Shown: positions 1 through 8,043, numbered from the stretch's first letter. The stretch: 64,000 nucleotides of DNA from Pigmentiphaga litoralis (GCF_014651835.1 NZ_BMXQ01000002.1:496001-560000), one strand, 5' to 3'. The notes: generated from the letters alone by a model not told the origin. Program-made: numbers and translations.

Positions 1-570
1 GCAACCATCATGCGGCTTGCTGCAGAAGAGCGCGTCGTCGTGGTGGATGGGCTCACCGAATACGGCTTGATCATCGCCAACATGGTCAACCCGGCTCTGG
101 CGCCCAACCTTACCTGGATGGACCCTGTCGTGGCGGACAACATCCACGGCAACCCGACGTTGTTCCGCCTGCAGGGCTGGGCACATGCCAAGGCGATTCT
201 GGGTCAGATCAACAAGGTGACCAGCAACCGCGTCGACTGGACAGACCTGCCTTCGGTCTGGGCACCCCAGGAGGGTTGGAACTATGTCAACGGCTCCGCG
301 CGGCGCTTCCGGGCCAATGACTCAGGCGACGTCGAATTCCGGATGCATCTGACCATGGCCGCCGGCGCTGCGCGGGCGAACGGAACCCTCGTGCACGGCT
401 TCGGCAAATTCCTGACGCCTCGCGACCCGGTCGTCATCCCTGTGCTGACCGACCTGTTTGAGCCTGGGTACCTGGTCCTGTCGCCGGACGGTGGCTTGCG
501 GTGCTACGGCCTGGCCCCGGCCGCCGGCACGACGTTACGGGTCGCCTCGGGCGTCTACAGCACGTACTAA
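1..570 (+). CDS. Phage structural protein, 5'-truncated by window edge
   Basis: The reading frame is open from the first base, so only the C-terminal part (about 189 codons) is visible. It lies directly upstream of a tail-tip gene cluster and is followed by an intrinsic terminator. The visible part has a beta-rich, Gly/Asn/Trp-rich composition typical of virion proteins and no catalytic motif I recognise. By position it is probably a tail or fibre-associated protein. An internal ATG at position 10 could be mistaken for a start, but no ribosome-binding site can be judged there. Function is inferred from context only. Confidence 0.55.
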   Translation, partial: ATIMRLAAEERVVVVDGLTEYGLIIANMVNPALAPNLTWMDPVVADNIHGNPTLFRLQGWAHAKAILGQINKVTSNRVDWTDLPSVWAPQEGWNYVNGSARRFRANDSGDVEFRMHLTMAAGAARANGTLVHGFGKFLTPRDPVVIPVLTDLFEPGYLVLSPDGGLRCYGLAPAAGTTLRVASGVYSTY

Positions 571-594
571 AGCCGCCATGAAACTGAACCGACA

Positions 595-619
595 ACCCGC
601 CGCGCGCGGGTTTTTTTTT
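595..619 (+). terminator. Intrinsic terminator in phage late region
   Basis: The stem ACCCGC / GCGGGT with loop CGCGC is followed directly by an unbroken run of T. It lies between the truncated structural gene and the DUF1833-like gene, whose Shine-Dalgarno starts only five bases after the T run. The hairpin core (CCCGCCGCGCGCGGG) reappears in the terminator at 4772. Confidence 0.8.
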
Positions 620-632
620 GCCTGGAGGGTGC

Positions 633-1181
633 ATGGCCGCAGCAAAAAGCGGACTGAGTGAAGCCCTGGCCGAGGCCTATGCGTCGGCGCCGGCGGATGC
701 CGTGATCTTCGACACGATCGAGATCCGGCACCCGGCTTTCATCGACGACGACGGCAAGCAAACCGCGATTCGAGTTGTCATCGGGTACGAGGAAATCGAA
801 GCACGGCTCGAAGACGATGCGCCCATGGACGCGGGCAGGGTGGTGAAGTTCATACCGGGCGCGTTCCGGTTTTCGCTGCCCGGCTTCGAGGCCGGATCGG
901 TGCCCAGCATGCGCATCTCGCTGGATAACGCCAGCCGCGAGGTGACATCCCACCTGGAGCAGGCGATCGCGCAGACCGCCCGCATTGAGGTGACATACCG
1001 GCCGTATCTGGCCAGCGATCTGTCGGCGCCGCAGATGGACCCGCCATACACGATGACGCTCACCAACGTGCACGCCGACGTCTTCCAGGTGACAGGCACC
1101 GCGACGCTCAGCGACGTGCACAACTGGCCGTTTCCTCGGCGCAGGTACACGCCTGACGACTTTCCGGGGCTGGTGCGATGA
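633..1181 (+). CDS. DUF1833-like phage tail-tip protein
   Basis: This 182-residue protein precedes an NlpC/P60 peptidase gene and a TipJ gene, the usual order in Burkholderiales siphoviral tail-tip modules, where this slot is held by DUF1833-family proteins. The sequence fits that family: a short helical start, then a beta-rich body with repeated 'IRH'/'TYRPYL' style strands. GGAGGG at 624-629 places the start at ATG 633; an in-frame TTG at 618 lies inside the terminator T run and is unlikely. The stop overlaps the next start by four bases (ATGA), which suggests translational coupling. By analogy with lambda L/M-region proteins it may help form the distal tail tip; this is inference. Confidence 0.75.
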   Translation: MAAAKSGLSEALAEAYASAPADAVIFDTIEIRHPAFIDDDGKQTAIRVVIGYEEIEARLEDDAPMDAGRVVKFIPGAFRFSLPGFEAGSVPSMRISLDNASREVTSHLEQAIAQTARIEVTYRPYLASDLSAPQMDPPYTMTLTNVHADVFQVTGTATLSDVHNWPFPRRRYTPDDFPGLVR

Positions 1182-1588
1182 CGCCGGCAGCGGTCAACGG
1201 CTACATCGGGCTGCCGTGGCGCGCGGGCGCTGTCGGCCCTGACGCGTTCAACTGCTGGGGCCTGCTGCAGACGGTCCAGCGCGATCACTTCGGCGTCGCT
1301 CTGCCCGACCTGGCGCTGGGCGATGCTGCGCGCCAGGCGTACGCGGCGCACATGCATGCACGCGACTGGGAAGTGGTGCCGGCGCCGTTCCATGGCGCTG
1401 GTGTGCTGCTGCGGGGCGGAGACGATCCGCACGTGGGCGTCTGGCTGGATCTGGACGGCGGTGGTGTGCTGCATGCGATGCAGGGCCGCGGCGTCATTTG
1501 GACGGCGCGATCTGGCCTGCGCCTCCTGGGCTTTTCTCGACTTCAATACTACCGGTTCCACAATGGCCCATCTGATCGTTTGCCGTGA
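1178..1588 (+). CDS. NlpC/P60-family tail peptidase
   Basis: A 136-residue protein with the NlpC/P60 cysteine peptidase layout: nucleophile Cys26 in 'DAFNCWGLL' and a likely catalytic His85 in 'DDPHVGVWLD'. Homologues (lambda K class) sit in the tail tip, where they cut peptidoglycan cross-links during DNA entry or act in tail assembly. The start overlaps the preceding stop by four bases, and its 3' end overlaps the TipJ start by 26 bases, so the three genes are tightly coupled. The length is close to a bare NlpC/P60 domain, with none of the extra JAB/MPN domain of lambda K. Confidence 0.85.
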   Translation: MTPAAVNGYIGLPWRAGAVGPDAFNCWGLLQTVQRDHFGVALPDLALGDAARQAYAAHMHARDWEVVPAPFHGAGVLLRGGDDPHVGVWLDLDGGGVLHAMQGRGVIWTARSGLRLLGFSRLQYYRFHNGPSDRLP

Positions 1589-4500
1589 CCCGTTCCGCCC
1601 ACAGGTCGGGCGCGAGGTCGTCCAAGTCTGCCGCCGCACGCGGGTGGACACGCTGCTGCGCGGGCGCGGGCTCATTGCCGGGCGCGGTCGAAAGATGCAG
1701 CGTCGGCACCCGTTCATCGTGGTGCTCAACGACGCGCCCATCATGCAGAAGGAATGGGGCCGGGCGATCGCCGCTGACGATGTGTGCGCGGTGATGTTGC
1801 TGCCGCAGGGCGGCGGCGGATCGAACCCGCTGCAAGTGGTGCTGCAGGTGGCGCTCATTGCGGCGTCCATCTATGCGCCCTACCTGGCGGGGCTGACGAC
1901 CACGCTGGCAAGCGGCGCCGTGGTGGCGTCGACGGCCGGGGCATTGCTGAGCGCTGGCGTCATGCTGGCGGGCGGCTTACTGATTAACGCGCTCCTGCCG
2001 CCGCCGAAGGCAGCCGTGGCGCAGGGCCGCGAGGGCGCCAGCCCGACATACACCGTGGGCGCGCAGGGCAACGCCGCGCGGCTGCTGGAGGCGATCCCGG
2101 TGCTCTATGGCCGGTTTCGGCTATATCCCGACTTCGCCGCCCAGCCGTACGTCGAGAACATCGGCAACGAGCAGTTCCTGTATCAGCTGTTCTGCCTGAC
2201 GCAGGGCGAGATCGATATCGACAAGATCCGCATCGAAGACACCGACATCACGTCTTTCGGTGAGGTGCAATACGAGGTCATCAAGCCCGGCGGCGCCGTG
2301 ACGCTGTTCCCGGACAACGTCGTGACGAGCGACACCGTGCAGAACCTGGAGCTGCTGGCGGCCAACGAGGCGAACGCGGGCGACGGCTGGAAAGGCCCAT
2401 ATGTGGCGAACCCTGCCAACACCGAGGCCAACTGGATCGCGATCGACTTCAGCTACCAGGGCCTGTTCTACGCCAACGACAGCGGCGGCCTGGATGCGCT
2501 GTCGATGACGTTCGAAGTCCAGGCGCAGCGGGTCGACGGTGCTGGTGCCGGCGCGGGCGATTGGCTGCCCATCGGCGGCGAGACGCTGACGATGGCCAGC
2601 GACAAGGCGCAGGTTATCTCGCGCCGCTACCCGGTGCCCGCTGGCCGCTACCAGGTGCGCGTGCGCCGGGTAGGCGACAAGGCGTTGGACTCGCGCGCGA
2701 GCAACACGCTGTATTGGGCCGGCATGCGTGCCTATTTGCCCAGCAAGAGCTATTACGGCGACGTCACGCTGCTGGCAATGGTCATCAAGGCGACCAACAA
2801 CCTGAACGGCAACACCGCGCGGCGGGTGAACGTGCTCGGCACGCGCAAGCTGCCAGTCTGGGACGGCGCGACCTGGTCGGTGCCGGTGGCCACCCGAAAC
2901 CCGGCGTGGGCGATCGCGGACGCGTTCCGGAACACGACCTATGGGCGCGGCCTGACGGACAAGCGCATCAATCTTGACGAGCTGCTGCGCCTGGCTGGCG
3001 TATGGGCAGCCCGTGGCGATTACTGCGACGGCGTGTTCGACACCACGTCCACCCTGTGGGACGCGGTGACGCAGATAGCGCGCGTGGGCCGCGCCGTGCC
3101 GATGTATTACGCCGGGGTCATCGACGTGGTGAGGACCGAGCCGAAGGTCATCCGCGAGGCCGTCTTCACACCGCACAACATGGTGGCCCGATCGTTCGCC
3201 ATCGACTACGCCTTTCCGGATGTGGACGCGGCCGATCACGTCGTGGTTGAGTACACCGACCCGCGGACCTGGAAGCCGGCGCAGGTGCCGTGCATCCTGC
3301 AGGGCGGCACGGCCAACAAGGCGGCCAACGTGCAGTTCTGGGGCATCACCGACCGCGATCAGGCATGGCGTGAAGGCATATCGATGGCCGCGGCCAATCG
3401 TGACCAGCGCCGTGCGGTCAGCTTTACGACCGAGATGGAAGGCAACATTCCGAGGTATGGCGGGCTGGTGGCGGTGAGCCACGATGTGCCTGAATGGGGG
3501 CTATCCGGGCAGGTTGAGCACTTCGATCCAGCCAGCGGCCTTCTGCGCACCAGCGAGCCGCTGCAATGGTTTGGCGATGAGTCGCACTACCTGGCGCTGC
3601 GCCGGCGCAATGGCTCGGCCGATGGTCCGTATGGAGTCGTGCCCGGCCCTGACGAGTTTTCGTGCATAGTGGCCGCATCCGAAGATGTGCGGCGCGCCAT
3701 CTACGTCTCGGACGGCCGACGTTCCGAGCCCACCCTTTACGTGTTTGGTCCTGGCGAGCGTCGCGGACTGGACTGCGTGATGCTGGCAGCCGAGCCGGAC
3801 GAGGACGGCAAGGTGAAGCTGCGCCTGACGAATTACGCGCCGTCGGTGCATGAGGCGGAAGAGGGCGGATCGGCTCCACCACCGGCACCTGCTTCACTGC
3901 TGCCAGGCGTGACGGCGGCTCCGGTGGTGGCATCGGTGTCGGTGGTGGGTGGTTCGGTCAACGGGCAGCAGACGGTGACGGCCACGGCCGCCCGCGGTGC
4001 AGAGCGATACGAGTTCGAAGCGAGCTCGGACAACCTGACATGGGCGCTGCTCGGCTCCGCCACCACGCCGAGCATCAGCACCACGCTCAGCGTGGGTACC
4101 TGGCACGTCCGAGCGCGCGCGATCGGAGCCATGCCTGGGCCGTGGGCCTACTGGACTGGCGTCATCAGCGAAATGACGATGCCGCCGCCGGCGCCAACGC
4201 TCACTCTGCAGGAGGCGTGGGCGGGCAAGGCGGTACGCGTCAACATCAGCAACGCACGCGGCGACTTTCGGACCATCCGCGTGTGGACTGGCGGCGTCAT
4301 GCGGCGCGAGTTCAACACGACCAACTTTGTGATCGAGTGGACGTATGACGACGCCGTCGCAAGCGGAGCGGTCAGCCCAGAGGTGACATTCACCGTACTC
4401 GAGGTGAACGTGGCCGGGCCGTCTGCCGAGGCATCCATCACCGTGACCAACAGCGCGCCGGCGGCACCGGGCGGCACGGTCGTCCAGGCGCAGTCTGGCC

Positions 4501-4754
4501 TGGCGCTGCGCCTGGTCTGGTCCACGGCCAGCGACGCGGCGCGGCACTACATCACGGCGCCGTCCGTCGGAGACTTCCCAGGCTTCACCTGGAGCGGTCT
4601 GCCCAACGGCGAGCCGTATGTGGACGTGCCGTTGCCGCTGGGCACGAATGGAGACGTCGTGTTTTCGATCCGCTGCGTGGATCTGTGGGGAAATTCGTCG
4701 CCGACCACCACCGTGCAGTACCAGTCCCCGCCAGATACCGGCGGTGGCGACTGA
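1563..4754 (+). CDS. TipJ / lambda J-like tail tip host-specificity protein
   Basis: A 1063-residue protein. A hydrophobic Gly/Ala-rich stretch at about residues 89-145 is followed by the large TipJ-type beta-rich core (phrases such as 'AIPVLYGRFR', 'NPAWAIADAF' and 'DYCDGVFD' are typical). The C-terminal part, from about residue 780, is a chain of Ig/fibronectin-III-like modules rich in Thr, Val and Ser. Lambda J proteins form the central tail tip and bind the outer-membrane receptor. The ATG at 1563 is the best start: the frame stays open further upstream, but only inside the NlpC/P60 gene. The C-terminal third is the likely receptor-determining and most variable part. Confidence 0.88.
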   Translation: MAHLIVCRDPFRPQVGREVVQVCRRTRVDTLLRGRGLIAGRGRKMQRRHPFIVVLNDAPIMQKEWGRAIAADDVCAVMLLPQGGGGSNPLQVVLQVALIAASIYAPYLAGLTTTLASGAVVASTAGALLSAGVMLAGGLLINALLPPPKAAVAQGREGASPTYTVGAQGNAARLLEAIPVLYGRFRLYPDFAAQPYVENIGNEQFLYQLFCLTQGEIDIDKIRIEDTDITSFGEVQYEVIKPGGAVTLFPDNVVTSDTVQNLELLAANEANAGDGWKGPYVANPANTEANWIAIDFSYQGLFYANDSGGLDALSMTFEVQAQRVDGAGAGAGDWLPIGGETLTMASDKAQVISRRYPVPAGRYQVRVRRVGDKALDSRASNTLYWAGMRAYLPSKSYYGDVTLLAMVIKATNNLNGNTARRVNVLGTRKLPVWDGATWSVPVATRNPAWAIADAFRNTTYGRGLTDKRINLDELLRLAGVWAARGDYCDGVFDTTSTLWDAVTQIARVGRAVPMYYAGVIDVVRTEPKVIREAVFTPHNMVARSFAIDYAFPDVDAADHVVVEYTDPRTWKPAQVPCILQGGTANKAANVQFWGITDRDQAWREGISMAAANRDQRRAVSFTTEMEGNIPRYGGLVAVSHDVPEWGLSGQVEHFDPASGLLRTSEPLQWFGDESHYLALRRRNGSADGPYGVVPGPDEFSCIVAASEDVRRAIYVSDGRRSEPTLYVFGPGERRGLDCVMLAAEPDEDGKVKLRLTNYAPSVHEAEEGGSAPPPAPASLLPGVTAAPVVASVSVVGGSVNGQQTVTATAARGAERYEFEASSDNLTWALLGSATTPSISTTLSVGTWHVRARAIGAMPGPWAYWTGVISEMTMPPPAPTLTLQEAWAGKAVRVNISNARGDFRTIRVWTGGVMRREFNTTNFVIEWTYDDAVASGAVSPEVTFTVLEVNVAGPSAEASITVTNSAPAAPGGTVVQAQSGLALRLVWSTASDAARHYITAPSVGDFPGFTWSGLPNGEPYVDVPLPLGTNGDVVFSIRCVDLWGNSSPTTTVQYQSPPDTGGGD

Positions 4755-4771
4755 CCATCAGCAGCAACCCA

Positions 4772-4797
4772 GGCCCGCCGCGCGCGGGCCTTTTCTT
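4772..4797 (+). terminator. Intrinsic terminator after tipJ-like gene
   Basis: The stem GGCCCGC / GCGGGCC is followed by TTTTCTTT. It lies in the gap between the TipJ stop and the next phage gene and shares the CCCGCCGCGCGCGGG core with the terminator at 595. Confidence 0.75.
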
Positions 4798-4807
4798 TGG
4801 AACCACG

Positions 4808-5149
4808 ATGGAAGAACGCCTACTGCGCATTCAACAGGGCGACACCTGGGCGCTCGAAATCCTGCTGCAGGACGAGCAGGACCAGCCGGTCGACCTCACC
4901 GGCGCAACTGCGAAGATGCAGCTGCGGCCGTTTCCGTCCAGCGGCGTGCTGGTGGCCGAGCTGAGCACGGAAAATCAGCGCATCACGATCGGCCCGGCTG
5001 GAAAGATCGGTTTGCTTTTGGCGGCCGAGGTGACTGCCGCACTGCCAGCCAAGCCCGGCGTGTATGACCTCGAAGTGACGTTCGCGTCGGGCGTCGTCAC
5101 GAAGATCATCGGCGGCAGTTACCTGGTCCTGGCAGAGGTCACGCGATGA
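4808..5149 (+). CDS. Small phage structural protein (fibre/baseplate associated)
   Basis: A 113-residue protein with an Ig-like all-beta pattern: 'GDTWALEILL', then 'PVDLTGATAKMQLRP', then 'GVYDLEVTF'. This layout recalls small baseplate or BppU N-terminal-type domains found beside fibre genes. Its stop overlaps the start of the repeat-bearing fibre gene (ATGA), so the two products are probably made together and may interact. No enzymatic motif is present. The start is ATG 4808, just after the terminator; the nearest purine-rich stretch is weak, so the level of expression is uncertain. Confidence 0.6.
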   Translation: MEERLLRIQQGDTWALEILLQDEQDQPVDLTGATAKMQLRPFPSSGVLVAELSTENQRITIGPAGKIGLLLAAEVTAALPAKPGVYDLEVTFASGVVTKIIGGSYLVLAEVTR

Positions 5150-6219
5150 AGGTCACGGTAAAGGAAGTGGTGCCTGTAGTCGTGGCGCGTGCGGCGCCTA
5201 CGGCAGTCATCAGGGTGACAACCAGCGCGCCAGCCGCAGCCGGGCCGGGTGTCGGGCCAACGCCAGAGCAGATCCAGGCGGCCGTCGACGCCTACCTGAT
5301 GGCGCACCCGCCGCAGGACGGGAAGGATGCAACGGACGACCAGGTCGCCGCGGCGGTGTCAGAGTACTTGGTCGCCCATCCGCCGCGTGATGGAGACAAC
5401 GCCACGCCTGAACAGGTCGCCCAGGCTGTAGCCGCGTACCTTGCGGCGCACCCGCCGAAAGACGGCGAGCCCGGCAAGGATGCGACGGCCGCGCAGGTAG
5501 CCTTCGCGGTCGAACAGTACCTTGCGCAGCATCCGCCAGCTGACGGCAAGGATGCCTCCGACGAGCAGGTGGCCGCAGTCGTCGCCGCCTACTTCGCTGC
5601 GCATCCACCGCCGACGGCTGACGCTTTCGCGCCAGCGGCACCCGAGGACGATGCCTACCTGCTGCGATCGCTCAAGGGTCAGCCGTTCGGTCTGGCCGAC
5701 CTCGATGGCAGCGGCGGCCTGGCCCAGCGGATGAAGATCGCCGCCGGCAGTACGCCGGGCGTGATCCGCGACACGCAAGGGGAGGGCAACGGAAAGGCGT
5801 CGGTGTACCCCGCGTCGATCGCCAGCGACGGCGCTGCGGCCATCCTGATCAAGACCGGCATCTGGCAGTCGGGCCTGGACTATGCCTTCCGCGTATTCGG
5901 TACGTGCAAGGGCGGTGTCGTCAACCTGAGCATCTATCGCATCGTGCTCAGCGGCGACCCCTATGTGGCGAAGTGGGGCTACATGAACAACGGCGATGTT
6001 CCGGTCACCGTGACGTTCGGCAGCTTTGCCGACGGCTATGGCGGCTGGGCCATTGAGGGGGACTTTGGCCGCGGGCAGTTCGTCGTGACTGACGCCGCTG
6101 TCGTCGGCAACGGCACCGGCGACCCGCAAGTACGCGACTGGTCGATGATGACCGCCGCCAACACCGCTCTCCTGAATTCGCAGACCCCGGTACCGCGCCA
6201 GAGCTTGGCCGCCACCTGA
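5146..6219 (+). CDS. Tail fibre-like protein with tandem repeats
   Basis: A 357-residue protein. After a short Val-rich N-terminus, residues 39-158 hold five copies of a roughly 24-residue unit of the form (T/S)xxQVAxAVxxYLxAHPPxDGKDA. Each copy pairs a short helix with a Pro/Gly linker, and one copy is three residues longer. The C-terminal 190 residues are beta-rich with Gly/Asn turns and look like a fibre tip or shaft end. Such repeats usually set fibre or linker length and often vary in copy number between related phages. It is coupled to the preceding gene by a four-base overlap and followed by a terminator. Confidence 0.68.
   Translation: MKVTVKEVVPVVVARAAPTAVIRVTTSAPAAAGPGVGPTPEQIQAAVDAYLMAHPPQDGKDATDDQVAAAVSEYLVAHPPRDGDNATPEQVAQAVAAYLAAHPPKDGEPGKDATAAQVAFAVEQYLAQHPPADGKDASDEQVAAVVAAYFAAHPPPTADAFAPAAPEDDAYLLRSLKGQPFGLADLDGSGGLAQRMKIAAGSTPGVIRDTQGEGNGKASVYPASIASDGAAAILIKTGIWQSGLDYAFRVFGTCKGGVVNLSIYRIVLSGDPYVAKWGYMNNGDVPVTVTFGSFADGYGGWAIEGDFGRGQFVVTDAAVVGNGTGDPQVRDWSMMTAANTALLNSQTPVPRQSLAAT
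5260..5620 (+). repeat. In-frame tandem repeat, five units of about 72-81 bp
   Basis: The DNA encoding the YLxAHPPxDG units is itself repetitive. Units diverge mostly at third positions, while the His-Pro-Pro and Asp-Gly codons are retained, which argues for selection on the protein repeat and against a recent slippage event. Confidence 0.75.
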
Positions 6220-6241
6220 ACACCGCAACGCAATACCAATG

Positions 6242-6263
6242 CCGCCGCAGGGCGGTTTTTTTT
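6242..6263 (+). terminator. Intrinsic terminator before endolysin gene
   Basis: The stem CCGCC / GGCGG with a three-base loop is followed by eight T. It separates the fibre gene from the lysis block. The endolysin Shine-Dalgarno (GGAG) begins only about six bases past the T run, so lysis-gene expression either depends on antitermination or has its own promoter within the fibre gene. Confidence 0.75.
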
Positions 6264-6277
6264 CGTCTGGAGACACC

Positions 6278-6766
6278 ATGCCGAGGATCTCGGAAAAGGA
6301 AGCAGGAAGCAGCAACATGCTGGCGGTCCTGGACATGCTCGCGTTCAGCGAGATCGGCCCGAAGCTGTTGGCGTCTTCGGACGACGGGTACAACGTGGTG
6401 GTCGGCGGCGGCCTGTTTGGCAGCTATGCGGACCACCCCCGCAAGCTGGTGCCGTTGCCGCGCCTCGGCATCAGTTCCACGGCGGCCGGGCGCTACCAGC
6501 TGCTGCAGCGGTACTGGGATGCCTATCGGGTATCGATGAAGCTGCAGGGCGGCTTCAGCCCGATCAACCAGGACCGCATCGCCATTCAGCAGATCCGCGA
6601 GCGTCGTGCGATCCCCGACATCGAAGCGGGCCGCATCCGCGATGCCATCGCGAAGATCCGGAACATCTGGGCTAGCCTGCCAGGCGCCGGATACGGCCAG
6701 CACGAGCAGAAGATCGACGACCTGGTGCGCGCCTATGTCGCCGCCGGCGGCACCGTGAAGGAGTGA
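6278..6766 (+). CDS. Endolysin, lambda R-type lytic transglycosylase (GH104)
   Basis: This 162-residue protein is clearly homologous to lambda R (158 residues). It carries 'LDMLAFSEIG' with the catalytic Glu25 (lambda Glu19), then 'GYNVVVGGGLF', 'DHPRKLV', 'AAGRYQLLQRYWDAYR' and 'IWASLPGAGYGQ' in the same order. Lambda R cuts the MurNAc-GlcNAc bond and forms 1,6-anhydro products. There is no signal peptide or signal-arrest sequence at the N-terminus, so it needs a holin. ATG 6278 with GGAG upstream is preferred over the in-frame upstream ATG at 6239, which lies within the terminator stem region. Confidence 0.93.
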   Translation: MPRISEKEAGSSNMLAVLDMLAFSEIGPKLLASSDDGYNVVVGGGLFGSYADHPRKLVPLPRLGISSTAAGRYQLLQRYWDAYRVSMKLQGGFSPINQDRIAIQQIRERRAIPDIEAGRIRDAIAKIRNIWASLPGAGYGQHEQKIDDLVRAYVAAGGTVKE

Positions 6767-6768
6767 CC

Positions 6769-7134
6769 ATGGCGGCTGAAGCTGTAACCCAGGAGGTTAT
6801 CTCCGGGTGGGCGGGTCTGATGGCAGTGGCAGGCGTTGTGCTGAGCCAGGCCTGGACCGCCTACAAGACCAACAAGATCGACAAGGCGAGCGGGGGCGCA
6901 CAGCTCGACATGATCAACCGGCTGTCTGATCAGCTGGACAAGGAACGGGAGGCCACAAAGGTCGCCAATGAGCGGGCCGACCGGTTCGCCCAGGAACGAA
7001 ACGACCTTCACCAGGTGGTGGGCGAGCTGCGCGGCGAAGTCCGTGCGCTCAGCAGCCAAATCAAGAACCTGACGGACGAAGTCGCTGAGCTGAAAGGAGT
7101 GCCACATGTCCAGGCTATCGCGCCTCAAGTTTGA
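6769..7134 (+). CDS. Small membrane-anchored coiled-coil phage protein (holin candidate)
   Basis: A 121-residue protein with one hydrophobic segment near residues 14-32 ('AGLMAVAGVVLSQAW') followed by a long charged coiled coil (about residues 45-105). AAGGAG five bases before ATG 6769 fixes the start; a GTG at 6763 is less likely. Its place directly after the endolysin gene suggests a role in lysis, as holin or holin partner. A single transmembrane span plus a long coiled coil is unusual for a holin, so the call is tentative. The 3' end overlaps the next gene by 29 bases. Confidence 0.55.
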   Translation: MAAEAVTQEVISGWAGLMAVAGVVLSQAWTAYKTNKIDKASGGAQLDMINRLSDQLDKEREATKVANERADRFAQERNDLHQVVGELRGEVRALSSQIKNLTDEVAELKGVPHVQAIAPQV

Positions 7135-7537
7135 CCGGTTCTGTGTCCTTAACCAGCCGCTGGTGGCTGCAATCAAAACGGCGACCAGCGGCGTCGCCAT
7201 TGCTCTGTTTGGCGGCATCGCCGGCTATTCGATCGGCCGCATCGAACTGAGCCACCTCATGAGCGAGCAGGCCGCCCGGCACGTCACCGAGATCCTGCGC
7301 GTGCGGGACGAATACGGCGCGAAGGCGCAAAACACTCGCGATGCCGTCCGGCAGGCTGCGGAAGGGGCCAGCGAGGCCGCCCAGGCGCTGCGTGACCTTG
7401 CGGTGGGGCCAAGTGCCAAGGCCCAGGCCGATCGCGCCCAGGACGCCGCTGCGCGGGCTGAGGCGGCACAACATCGCGTCGAGGAGATTTTCCCGGAGGT
7501 GGAAGCGGCTACGGTCAAGAAGGGGCCGAAGCCATGA
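7106..7537 (+). CDS. Small phage membrane protein of lysis block
   Basis: A 143-residue protein with a basic N-terminus ('RLSRLKFDRF'), a hydrophobic segment at about residues 24-44 rich in Gly/Ala/Ile, and an Ala/Glu/Arg-rich helical remainder. AAAGGAG at 7093-7099 precedes ATG 7106. It starts inside the previous gene and its stop overlaps the Rz start by four bases, so it belongs to the lysis operon. It could be a holin or antiholin working with the preceding protein. I do not recognise a named family. Confidence 0.5.
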   Translation: MSRLSRLKFDRFCVLNQPLVAAIKTATSGVAIALFGGIAGYSIGRIELSHLMSEQAARHVTEILRVRDEYGAKAQNTRDAVRQAAEGASEAAQALRDLAVGPSAKAQADRAQDAAARAEAAQHRVEEIFPEVEAATVKKGPKP

Positions 7538-8043
7538 GTCCGCTGAGCACGTTGGGCATCGGCGCAGTAGCCGGACTACTGGTGGGGGCCGCGGCCGGAT
7601 GGACGGTGCAAGGTTGGCGCGGCACGGCGGCGATGCAAACGCAGGTCGCTGTGGTGGCCAGCGAACGCGCAGACGCCGCAACAGCCGCGCGCACCGCCGA
7701 GGCGGATCAGCGGCAGATCGAATACAACAGGATGGAAGCCAATGCGCAAGTCACCTACAACGACCAGGCTCGCCGCGCCGAGAACGCGCAGGCTGCTCGC
7801 GATACTGCCGCTGCTCTTGTCGGCCTGCGGAACGCCCTTGCCGCCGCAGACGCCCGCGCCACCAGTGGTCAGGCCGGCGGCAATCCCAGCGCCCGCACCG
7901 GCGCTGATGACGCCCGTACCCTACGAATCGTGGCGAGCGAGTGCACAGCAGAATACGGAAAGATGGCGGCAAATGCTGTCAGCGCCGGAAGCACCGTGAC
8001 GAGCTGGCAAGATTACACGCGTGCACTCGATTCTGGCCTTTGA
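7534..8043 (+). CDS. Rz-like inner-membrane spanin
   Basis: A 169-residue protein with an N-terminal transmembrane anchor (about residues 7-25, 'GIGAVAGLLVGAAAGWTVQG') and a long Ala-rich helical periplasmic domain, the layout of i-spanins. Decisive support is the nested Rz1-like lipoprotein gene in the +1 frame, the same architecture as lambda Rz/Rz1. The i-spanin and o-spanin join across the periplasm and fuse the two membranes in the last step of lysis. Two cysteine-poor helices and 'CTAEYGKMA' near the C-terminus resemble Rz families (DUF2514-like). Confidence 0.8.
   Translation: MSPLSTLGIGAVAGLLVGAAAGWTVQGWRGTAAMQTQVAVVASERADAATAARTAEADQRQIEYNRMEANAQVTYNDQARRAENAQAARDTAAALVGLRNALAAADARATSGQAGGNPSARTGADDARTLRIVASECTAEYGKMAANAVSAGSTVTSWQDYTRALDSGL
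7742..7999 (+). CDS. Rz1-like outer-membrane spanin lipoprotein, nested in Rz
   Basis: An 85-residue product lying wholly inside the Rz gene in the +1 frame. Residues 1-28 form a lipoprotein signal peptide with many basic residues, ending in the lipobox 'LLLSAC' (lipidated Cys29). The mature part is short and very Pro-rich ('GTPLPPQTPAPPVVRPAAIP'), exactly as in Rz1 proteins. The mature length (57 residues) exceeds lambda Rz1 (40). A GGA-containing stretch precedes the ATG. Such fully nested genes are routinely missed by automatic annotation. Confidence 0.85.
   Translation: MRKSPTTTRLAAPRTRRLLAILPLLLSACGTPLPPQTPAPPVVRPAAIPAPAPALMTPVPYESWRASAQQNTERWRQMLSAPEAP

Noticed and set aside
1323-1562. 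Upstream extension of the TipJ-like gene
   Set aside because: The extra 80 codons lie inside the NlpC/P60 gene and read as Arg/Cys/Ala-rich noise; ATG 1563 gives the family-like start.
5260-5620. CRISPR-like array
   Set aside because: The repeats are contiguous, in frame and protein-coding, with no unique spacers.
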